Source: an uncultured Eubacteriales bacterium
GTDB lineage: Bacteria; Bacillota; Clostridia; Christensenellales; CAG-138
NCBI GenBank assembly: GCA_902768995.1
Contig: CACXNN010000026.1
Coordinates: 1-10,938, forward strand
Reading direction: 5' to 3'
Length of the DNA: 10,938 nt
Of the stretch, positions 5,367 through 10,938 are shown in pieces (position 1 is the stretch's first letter; each line of letters starts with the position of its first letter). The notes beneath the pieces are model-generated. The model was not told the origin of the DNA, did no database searches, and saw nothing but the letters and a program-made list of their open reading frames with translations. Made by a program: the position numbers and the translations under genes.

Positions 5367-7973
5367 CTATTCTCCCGCACCTACGGTCCCGCAGAGTTCG
5401 GAATAGCCCCAGGCCAGGCCCTCGGGCAGGGGGCGCTGCTGGTAGTCCACCACGCCTCCGGTACCGGCCTCGTCCCCGTGATGGTTCAGCTTCACGCCCA
5501 AGAAGAACAGGGCCGTGGAGATGCCGCCGTCCAGGTTGAAGGCCTCCACGCAGCCCTCCTCCTGGAGGAGCTTAGCTAGCTCGATCAGCTTGAAGCCGAT
5601 GCTGTAGCCCGGCTGCCGGCCGTCCGCCACGATGATGACGAAGTGGCCCGGTTCCACCATGCCCACGGCGCAGCGGGGGTTCCGCTGGGTGGTGTTGGTG
5701 GCGCCGGAGGTGATCTGTCCCTCCATGATGAGGTCGGAGCCCCGGGGGAAGGAGAACACGTCCTGGGTACCGGATTCCCACAGGGTCAGGGCGTCCACGG
5801 TGCGTCGATCGAAGACCTTGAAGGACTGGGTCTCCGAATAGTAGGCCATGGCGTTGGAGGTCCTCAGCTGGCTGAATACCCGGCCGTCCCGGATCAGAAT
5901 GCCCTTGGCGGAGGCTTCCGCCTGGATCAGGTTGTCGCCGGTGAACCAGATGACGCTCTTGTAGCGCAGGGCCATCTCCTGGGGCATGCACCGGGCGTAG
6001 CTGTTCTTCCGGTTGGAGGCGAAGGTGGGATAGAAGCTGTCGTAGTCCCGGGTGTACACGTGGGCCACGAAGTAGGTCACGGGCTGGCCCTGCTCCCGGC
6101 CGCCGGCCATCTCGAAGGGCTTCTGCATGACCTCTGCCTGCAGCAGCTCCGGCACGGTGTAGACCCGGCGATCGATCTCCACGCTCAGGATGTCGGAGCG
6201 ATAGACCCACTTCCCGGCCTCGTTGTCGAAGGTCTCCACCTGCTCCTGGTCCCCGTAGGGCAGGAAGGGGTAGGGATCCGGGGTGGGCGTGGGCGTGGGC
6301 TCCGGCGTGGGCGTAGGCTCCTCCGTGGGCTCCGGCGTGTCCGTAGGCTCCGGCGTGTCCGTGGGCTCCGGACTGGGAGTAAAGGAGGGCGCGGGGGTGA
6401 ACGTGGCCGCCGGCGCGGGCGTGGGCTCCGGCAGGACGGCGATGTACTTAAGATAGGAGAACCCGATGATGGTCACGACGGACAGCGCCATGGCGCCGAT
6501 GGTTATGGCCAGCAGGGGCACGTCCCTGCCCCGGAAATGCAGGACGAATGCCGCCAGGCTGCCCAGGACGGCCAGGCCCAGCAGCGCCGCCATCACGATC
6601 TCCAGGGCGCCCTTGAAGGGGAGCCGGGCCACCTTCTCCGTCACCGTGGGGGTGGGGGTCGGGGTCGGCGTGGGCGTGGGCGTGGGGGTCGGGGTCGGCG
6701 TGGGGCTCGGCGTAGGGGTGGGCGTCGGCGTGGGGGTGGGCGTCGGCGTGGGGCTCGGCGTGGGCGTGGGGCTCGGCGTGGGCTCCGGCGATGGCGTGGG
6801 GGTGGGCGAAGCGTAGGAGATGAGGTCCTTCGCCTTCAGGTTCTCCGTCAGGTCCGTCTTCTTCTTGTCCTGGCCCACCGCGGTATACGCCAGGGTGAAC
6901 CGGCCCGTTTCGGGCAGGGCGCGCTTATAGAACTGGCGGGTAAGGACATGCCGATAGGCCGCCGCGGTCTCAGCCTTCACCGCCTCGTAGGAAACGACGG
7001 TGTCGCCCTTGGGATCGGAGATGTACAGCTTCTGGACCTTGTGGGCCTTGCCTGCATCCGCGTACTTGGAGCTGTCCGCGGCCAGCTTCACGGCCTTCTC
7101 GATCTGGCTGGCCACGTAAGCGCTGCGCTGATCCTCCTCCCCGCCGCCGGCGCAGACCACCAGCTTGGGCTTCAGGGACCGGATCAGGCGCACCAGATAC
7201 CCCTCCAGGGCCTTGTCGGTCCAGTTGTTCTGCACGTCCTCCAGCTCGTTGTAATCGTGGTCCAGGAACCCGCCCAGGAAGGGGGCCTCCCGATAGCCCA
7301 GGGACCAGAGGGCCGTCACCGCCTCGTTCAGAGGCCGGTTGTCGCCGGTGTTGGGAAAGAGCACGGCGTTGTCTTCGTTGAGGTAGCAGTAGGCGGTCTT
7401 CAGCTCATACTTGCCCATGTACAGGGCGGAGAGGCCGCCCAGCTCCTCGAAAAGGGCCTGGGGCTGGCCCAGCAGGACCAGCATATCCGCCTGCTGAAGC
7501 GGCTCGTTGAAGCAGATCAGATCCTCCGGCAGCGCTCCGTCGAAGAAGCGCATGGCGCTGACCGTCCAGGGCTGGGCGGAGGACAGGGCCACCTTGCGGC
7601 AGTTCGGCTCCAGCTCGTACCGCTCGAAGGGGGCGGCGGGAGTCACGTCCTCCCGCTTGAACTGGCGGCCCTGGGCGTCCGACTGGATGATGGTCAGGGT
7701 CTTGGGCCGGGTGAACCAGGCAAGGTACATGGACGGCTTCTCGCAGGCGGGCAGGTCCACGGTCATGGACCGGTTGCCCTTGATGGTGGCCCGGCTCAGA
7801 AGGCTTTCGTCCGTGAGCCGCGCCGCGATGCCGTCGTCCGGCAGGAAATAGACGCACTCACCGGTCACCTCCCTGGCCGCGCCCTCCGCCTGGGCGGCGG
7901 GGATCAGGGGCAGCGGCAGCAGGAACAGGGCCAAAAGAAGACAAAAAACTGCTTTTTTCAGGTTGCTTTTCAT
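5367..7973 (-). CDS. Surface protein: degenerate PIG-L/LmbE-like domain + Pro-Thr linkers + TM hairpin + phosphodiester glycosidase (NAGPA) domain
   Basis: An 868-residue protein. A signal peptide (1-29, AQA before E30) is followed by a region of unknown fold (31-150) and a PIG-L-like domain (about 160-350). The latter keeps the family skeleton (ADMLVLLG 162-169, LWSLGYREAPFLGGF 222-236, LIRSLKPKLVV 263-273) but lacks the HPDD and GH zinc signatures. Next come a Thr-Pro repeat (389-443), two membrane helices (about 455-480 and 486-508) joined by RGRD, a second Pro-rich linker (515-568) and a C-terminal NAGPA domain with NPRCAVG (765-771), DGRQPG (784-789) and NLDGG (813-817). NAGPA enzymes cleave sugar phosphodiesters, and these motifs look intact. 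With a cleaved signal and a helix pair, both globular domains would be outside. The ATG at 7973 is chosen because the signal peptide starts there; it has no Shine-Dalgarno. sufC follows 36 nt downstream. Confidence 0.85.
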   Translation of the reverse strand: MKSNLKKAVFCLLLALFLLPLPLIPAAQAEGAAREVTGECVYFLPDDGIAARLTDESLLSRATIKGNRSMTVDLPACEKPSMYLAWFTRPKTLTIIQSDAQGRQFKREDVTPAAPFERYELEPNCRKVALSSAQPWTVSAMRFFDGALPEDLICFNEPLQQADMLVLLGQPQALFEELGGLSALYMGKYELKTAYCYLNEDNAVLFPNTGDNRPLNEAVTALWSLGYREAPFLGGFLDHDYNELEDVQNNWTDKALEGYLVRLIRSLKPKLVVCAGGGEEDQRSAYVASQIEKAVKLAADSSKYADAGKAHKVQKLYISDPKGDTVVSYEAVKAETAAAYRHVLTRQFYKRALPETGRFTLAYTAVGQDKKKTDLTENLKAKDLISYASPTPTPSPEPTPSPTPTPSPTPTPTPTPTPTPTPSPTPTPTPTPTPTPTPTPTPTVTEKVARLPFKGALEIVMAALLGLAVLGSLAAFVLHFRGRDVPLLAITIGAMALSVVTIIGFSYLKYIAVLPEPTPAPAATFTPAPSFTPSPEPTDTPEPTDTPEPTEEPTPTPEPTPTPTPDPYPFLPYGDQEQVETFDNEAGKWVYRSDILSVEIDRRVYTVPELLQAEVMQKPFEMAGGREQGQPVTYFVAHVYTRDYDSFYPTFASNRKNSYARCMPQEMALRYKSVIWFTGDNLIQAEASAKGILIRDGRVFSQLRTSNAMAYYSETQSFKVFDRRTVDALTLWESGTQDVFSFPRGSDLIMEGQITSGATNTTQRNPRCAVGMVEPGHFVIIVADGRQPGYSIGFKLIELAKLLQEEGCVEAFNLDGGISTALFFLGVKLNHHGDEAGTGGVVDYQQRPLPEGLAWGYSELCGTVGAGE
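6270..6431 (-). repeat. Second Pro-rich linker-coding repeat
   Basis: This degenerate repeat encodes residues 515-568 of the surface protein, built from TPAP, TPEPTD (two near-identical copies) and TPTPEP units. It spaces the C-terminal glycosidase domain from the membrane helices. It is less regular at DNA level than the upstream repeat. Confidence 0.75.
6645..6809 (-). repeat. Thr-Pro microsatellite-like repeat inside the surface-protein gene
   Basis: About 165 bp made of hexamer-type units (plus strand GGCGTG or GGGGTC/GGGGTG variants) encoding (Thr/Ser-Pro)n, residues 389-443. Runs of seven and ten uninterrupted TP pairs separated by SP are visible. The unit is a multiple of three, so length change would keep the frame. 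The plus strand, which is the template strand, carries many closely spaced G-runs. Confidence 0.9.
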
Positions 7974-7996
7974 AACGGAAACAGCATAGCACACAT
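7970..7996 (-). other. Possible 8-residue leader ORF overlapping the surface-protein start
   Basis: ATG at 7996 opens MCAMLFPL and stops at TGA 7972-7970, overlapping the main ATG at 7973 as ATGA. A G-rich stretch (GGCGGGGGC) precedes it and could weakly bind ribosomes, whereas the main ATG has no site. Translational coupling would explain how the main gene is started. It is supported by layout only. Confidence 0.3.
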
Positions 7997-8024
7997 GCCC
8001 CCGCCTGTGCAACGGGAATTTGGT

Positions 8025-8030
8025 TTTATA
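8025..8030 (-). promoter_or_regulatory. Possible -10 element for the surface-protein gene
   Basis: TATAAA on the minus strand in an AT-rich stretch (8020-8050) that contrasts with the GC-rich genes on both sides. A TATATT also lies just upstream. No convincing -35 was seen, so only the -10 is suggested. The start would be near 8018, about 45 nt before the ATG at 7973. Confidence 0.3.
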
Positions 8031-8050
8031 TGGAATATATTGAAAGTCTC

Positions 8051-8078
8051 GCACCTTTTCTTCGAAAAGAAAAGGTGC
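8051..8078. other. Perfect 12-bp stem-loop downstream of the exonuclease gene
   Basis: GCACCTTTTCTT (8051-8062) pairs fully with 8067-8078 around a 4-nt loop (TTCG on the minus strand). It lies 14 nt after the exonuclease stop (8092). The T-rich tract precedes the hairpin (minus strand, from 8091) rather than following it, so it is not a standard intrinsic terminator. It may be a transcript 3' end structure or a dispersed repeat. Confidence 0.6.
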
Positions 8079-8091
8079 CCAAAAGAAAAAA

Positions 8092-8622
8092 TCACTCCAT
8101 GGTATAGTATCGAACGTACCGCCCGGGGTCCGCTCCGGCCTCCATGTACCGGATCAGGATCGCGGCGCAGGCCAGGCTGTCGCTGTCGGCCCGGTGGTGG
8201 TTGAGGTCGATGCCGTAATATTCGCACATGTCGCCCAGTCGGTGGCTGATCCCCGGCAGGAGCCGCCGCCCCATGCGCACCGTGCAGAGCCCCGGCACCT
8301 CGGTCCGCCACTCGATGCCGTAGCCCCGGAGGCACTTCTTCAGCACGCCCAGGTCGAAAGGCGCGTTGTGGGCCACCAGGACGCCGGATGACAGGATGGG
8401 CTCGATCCGGGGCCACAGCGCGTCGAAGGTGGGCGCCCCCTCCACCGCCTCGCTGTCGATGCCGGTCAACTGGGTGTTGAACCAGTCGAAGGGCTGCTCC
8501 GGGTCCACCAGGGAATAGAAGGTGTCCGCGATCCGCCCGTCCTCCACCACAGCGATGCCGATGGCGCTCATTCGGTTGTTGTACCGGTTCGGCGTCTCCA
8601 CGTCGAAGGCCACATACCGCAC
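8092..8622 (-). CDS. DEDDh-type 3'-5' exonuclease (DnaQ/epsilon-like)
   Basis: A 176-residue single-domain exonuclease. The motifs of the DEDDh group are all present: Exo I FDVET (D7, E9), Exo II AHNAPFDLGVL (D90) and Exo III HRADSD (H143 and D148, the H-x4-D spacing). It should remove nucleotides from 3' ends with two metal ions. As a stand-alone protein without polymerase or helicase domain it may act in repair, proofreading in trans or RNA trimming; the sequence does not decide between them. The start is GTG at 8622, supported by AAGGGGGAG 6 nt upstream and a promoter ending about 25 nt before it; there is no ATG before the Exo I motif. It is monocistronic by layout and ends at an unusual stem-loop. 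It is divergent from the DUF262 gene. Confidence 0.9.
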   Translation of the reverse strand: MRYVAFDVETPNRYNNRMSAIGIAVVEDGRIADTFYSLVDPEQPFDWFNTQLTGIDSEAVEGAPTFDALWPRIEPILSSGVLVAHNAPFDLGVLKKCLRGYGIEWRTEVPGLCTVRMGRRLLPGISHRLGDMCEYYGIDLNHHRADSDSLACAAILIRYMEAGADPGRYVRYYTME

Positions 8623-8654
8623 GGCCCGCTCCCCCTTCCCTAAGATTTGGGTAC

Positions 8655-8683
8655 AGTATAGCGCCTTTTGGCATCTCGCGCAA
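8655..8683 (-). promoter_or_regulatory. Promoter of the exonuclease gene
   Basis: On the minus strand TTGCGC (8683-8678), a 17-nt spacer and TATACT (8660-8655). The -10 is near consensus and the -35 keeps only TTG. The start near 8648 gives a leader of about 25 nt with the ribosome binding site in it. Confidence 0.6.
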
Positions 8684-8708
8684 CAAGCGGCGATTTTATC
8701 GGTTTTTA

Positions 8709-8737
8709 TTGAAAGCAGGAGCGGATTACCTTATAAT
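8709..8737 (+). promoter_or_regulatory. Near-consensus promoter of the DUF262 gene
   Basis: TTGAAA (8709-8714), a 17-nt spacer and a perfect TATAAT (8732-8737). The start would be near 8744, with a 50-nt leader carrying AAGGAG (8781-8786). Its -35 is 25 bp from the divergent -35 of the exonuclease promoter, so the two polymerase sites are close to touching. This is the strongest-looking promoter in the window. Confidence 0.8.
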
Positions 8738-8793
8738 ACTATTAACGCTAAAAGGTGACCGATGATTACTCTGTATAGCTAAGGAGAATGAAT

Positions 8794-10938
8794 ATGGACG
8801 CACAAAAAGCTCTAATCACTAATATTTTTAACAATGCGACACTTATCGAAGTGCCATTCTTTCAACGGCCATATGTTTGGAATGAAGAACTCTGGGCGAA
8901 ATTTGTTGAGGATATGGAATATGTCGTATTGACACATAAGCCTCATTTTTTGGGAGCCATCATTCTTAAGGATGCCGGGCAACCAATGCCTGGGGCTATG
9001 TTTGCGCAGCGTCGTACTGTCGTGGATGGTCAACAGCGTCTTACTACTTTTCTTCTTTTTATGAAAGCATTATGTCTCAAACAGAACCAGACCGCTGTTT
9101 TTGATCTCCAATTCAGAATAATGGGGCAGGAAATTGCTTTACGCCATGGGAAGAATGATAGAGAGGCATTTGAAAAAGCAATTTCTTCTATAACCCCTGT
9201 AACAATTGACAATCCTGCACCAGGATCCAGAATCATTGAAGCGTTCAATTATTTCATCGAGCATGTGAATCCCTCCAAGCTGGATATCATGACTATCTTC
9301 ATGAACGCGCAATTCGTAAAGATAGATTTGAGTATAGACGAAGACGAACAGCAGATTTTCGATACAATAAATTCCTTGGGAGTGAGGCTCACAACAGCCG
9401 AACTGTTAAAAAACTACTTTTATTCTTGGCAAGATGTTGGCCTATACGAGAAGACCTGGGTAGAAGTGTTCGAAAAAGATAACGATACGCGTGCTTATTG
9501 GAACCAGGAATTTGAAATGGGCCGCATGACAAGAACGCTGATCGATGTGTTCTTTGATTCCTACTTTCAGCTGTTCGTCCAGGACTCCAAGTTCAAGGTG
9601 TCCACAGAAGATAAGATCGCGTATTCTCGGTTGGAACACTTAGCTAAATCCTATCAGGATTTTGTCAAGGTTTATTGCAACGGTGACAAGCAGGTGGTGC
9701 TTGGCCCAATGCAACAATACGCAAACAAATTCCGAGAGATATTTGATCCAGATTGCGTCAGTCGTCAGATGCCCAAGCATCCCGGCATTGAGCGAATCAA
9801 TGTTATCGTTTTCGGATTAAAGAACGCCACGCTAATTCCATACATCCTCTATCTAGCCTGTAACGTGGAAGATTCGGCAGAATACAACAAAATGCCGGAA
9901 ATTCTCGAAGCCTACATCATGCGTCGGATAGTCATACGGGCAACAACTAAAAACTACAACAATCTGTTCGTTTCTCTGATACTGAACAAGATAAATACGT
10001 CGGAAGCTCTGCTTTCAGCGCTAAAGAAGATGGGCGACGGGACCACCTATGTGCCGTCTGATGAAGAGCTGTTGGATGGGTTCAAAACGAGTAAGCTTAG
10101 CAACCTTCAAGCAAAAGGTGTCATCTATTACATTGAATCCGGTATACGATCTCCAAAGAGCGCAGTCGCTCTTTTGGGCTTTAAACAATACAGCTTGGAA
10201 CACCTTATGCCAAGAAAGTGGCGGAACCACTGGGCCCCCTGTGCATCCGAGGATTTGGCGCGGATTAGAGATCAAAAGCTTCAAACGCTCGGCAATTTCG
10301 CCATCATCACGCAGTCGTTGAACACATCCATCAGCGATGCAGACTGGCAAACCAAGAAGGCAGGAAAGAAAGATAATCCAGGCTTGGATCAGTGTGCAGC
10401 CGGATTGATAACGATGGAAAATGTGCTTTCTGAAAATACTTGGAGCGAGAGCAACATAGATTCCAGAGCAGACTGGCTTTGGAAGAATGCAAGGCAGCTT
10501 TGGAGCAGCGTAACACCGGCAGTCAACGATGGCACCGTTATAAAAGGCTCGACACAGTCTGCAAACACGGAAGAATTGAGAAAACGGTACTGGACTTATG
10601 CACTTCCCTTTATAAAGAAAGAAAACTATTTCTGGGGCGCTTTTTCCAATGTCAATCCCAGGGGATACAATTTTATAAGCGGCTACTTCGGTTTAAGTGG
10701 TTTCAGAGTCGATTGCGTGGCAAACTATGACGTAGCGCGAATTGATTTCTACCTTGCAAATGGTGATAGCACAATAAATAAACAGGCATTTGATCACTTG
10801 TTTGCTTATAAAGAAGAAATCGAAGGGAAGCTAGGCGTACAATTGTCATGGACTCGTGCAGAAGATAACGTTGCCTCTTGGATAGTTCACCATTTACATG
10901 GAGTCAGTGTTGGAAATGAGCAGGATTGGCCAAAGATG
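8794..10938 (+). CDS. DUF262-DUF1524-DUF4268 protein, GmrSD-like candidate defence nuclease (partial, runs off right edge)
   Basis: 715 codons are open to the window end. The DUF262 (GmrS-like, ParB/sulfiredoxin-type fold) part shows FQRPYVW (23-29), VVDGQQRLTT (76-85) and FDTINSLGVRLTTAELLKNYF (189-209). The DUF1524 HNH-like part shows YSLEHLMPRKW (466-476) with candidate catalytic H470, then LGNFAIITQSLN (499-510). A DUF4268-like part begins about residue 620 (NPRGYNFISGYFGLSGF) and continues past the edge. Family knowledge: DUF262+DUF1524 proteins such as GmrSD and BrxU are NTP-dependent type IV nucleases that cut modified phage DNA, and DUF4268 often occurs with restriction proteins. The ATG at 8794 is 7 nt from AAGGAG; an in-frame ATG at 8788 is too close to it, and a stop (8776-8778) lies upstream. 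Codons (AGA, ATA, TTA) and low GC differ sharply from all genes to the left. Confidence 0.88.
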   Translation, partial: MDAQKALITNIFNNATLIEVPFFQRPYVWNEELWAKFVEDMEYVVLTHKPHFLGAIILKDAGQPMPGAMFAQRRTVVDGQQRLTTFLLFMKALCLKQNQTAVFDLQFRIMGQEIALRHGKNDREAFEKAISSITPVTIDNPAPGSRIIEAFNYFIEHVNPSKLDIMTIFMNAQFVKIDLSIDEDEQQIFDTINSLGVRLTTAELLKNYFYSWQDVGLYEKTWVEVFEKDNDTRAYWNQEFEMGRMTRTLIDVFFDSYFQLFVQDSKFKVSTEDKIAYSRLEHLAKSYQDFVKVYCNGDKQVVLGPMQQYANKFREIFDPDCVSRQMPKHPGIERINVIVFGLKNATLIPYILYLACNVEDSAEYNKMPEILEAYIMRRIVIRATTKNYNNLFVSLILNKINTSEALLSALKKMGDGTTYVPSDEELLDGFKTSKLSNLQAKGVIYYIESGIRSPKSAVALLGFKQYSLEHLMPRKWRNHWAPCASEDLARIRDQKLQTLGNFAIITQSLNTSISDADWQTKKAGKKDNPGLDQCAAGLITMENVLSENTWSESNIDSRADWLWKNARQLWSSVTPAVNDGTVIKGSTQSANTEELRKRYWTYALPFIKKENYFWGAFSNVNPRGYNFISGYFGLSGFRVDCVANYDVARIDFYLANGDSTINKQAFDHLFAYKEEIEGKLGVQLSWTRAEDNVASWIVHHLHGVSVGNEQDWPKM

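Noticed and set aside
6270..6809. Regular short repeats resembling a CRISPR array
   Set aside because: The units are 6 bp, contiguous, in-frame and protein-coding, with no spacers.
6466..6816. Plus-strand frame with a long (Gly-Val)n run, elastin-like
   Set aside because: It is the antisense reading of the Thr-Pro repeat; no ribosome binding site or independent support.
5643..8204. 853-codon open frame on the plus strand opposite the surface protein
   Set aside because: The translation is Gly/Arg/Val-rich with no domain and is the mirror of the signal peptide, linkers and NAGPA motifs on the other strand.
7970..8686. 238-codon minus-strand frame overlapping the exonuclease
   Set aside because: It is Arg/Gly/Pro-rich out-of-frame reading of the exonuclease; only its last nine codons are discussed, as a possible leader ORF.
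8788..8790. Upstream in-frame ATG as start of the DUF262 protein
   Set aside because: It begins one base after AAGGAG, too close for initiation; the ATG at 8794 has a 7-nt spacing.
9030..10516. Several short minus-strand frames inside the DUF262 gene
   Set aside because: They are antisense to a continuous 715-codon frame with recognisable domains and have no ribosome binding sites that I could support.

Overview
The window looks like chromosomal DNA from a GC-rich, Gram-positive anaerobe of the class Clostridia, probably a gut-type Oscillospirales or related lineage. This is inferred from strong AGGAGG-type ribosome binding sites, a two-gene SufC/SufB-like iron-sulfur assembly unit without neighbouring sufS/sufU/sufD, a PqqD + HPr-kinase-like pair, a YokE-like PH-domain protein and Pro-Thr-rich surface linkers. 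No rRNA, tRNA, CRISPR array or insertion sequence was seen.

Layout. (1) 1-986, minus: a PqqD-like small protein followed by an HPr-kinase-like P-loop protein that runs off the left edge. They share a good promoter at 1030-1058. (2) 1142-1690, plus: a small lipoprotein of unknown function, divergent from the PqqD unit. It ends at a bidirectional terminator (1709-1736) shared with (3). (3) 1749-3455, minus: a glutamate/aspartate-type sodium:dicarboxylate symporter and, 3 nt downstream with no Shine-Dalgarno of its own, a PH-domain protein. (4) 3649-7973, minus: a large membrane-anchored surface protein, then sufC and a SufB/SufD-family gene (ATGA overlap), closed by a strong terminator at 3607-3635. 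(5) 8092-8622, minus: a DEDDh-type 3'-5' exonuclease with its own promoter. (6) 8794 to the right edge, plus: a long open frame with DUF262, DUF1524 (HNH-like) and DUF4268 regions, i.e. a GmrSD-like candidate type IV restriction/anti-phage protein. It has a near-consensus promoter and much lower GC than everything to its left.

The most interesting items are two. The 868-residue surface protein joins a PIG-L/LmbE-like domain that has lost its zinc-binding signatures to a phosphodiester-glycosidase (NAGPA) domain, through two Pro-Thr linkers flanking a two-helix membrane hairpin. The DUF262-DUF1524-DUF4268 protein sits at an abrupt drop in GC content, which suggests the left edge of an acquired, possibly defensive, island continuing beyond the window.

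How genes may work together: SufC and the SufB-like protein form an ATPase/scaffold pair for Fe-S clusters. PqqD and the kinase-like protein probably act together on a peptide or protein substrate encoded outside the window. The remaining groupings rest on gene order only. Many long open frames on the opposite strand of the GC-rich genes are shadows and are left out.
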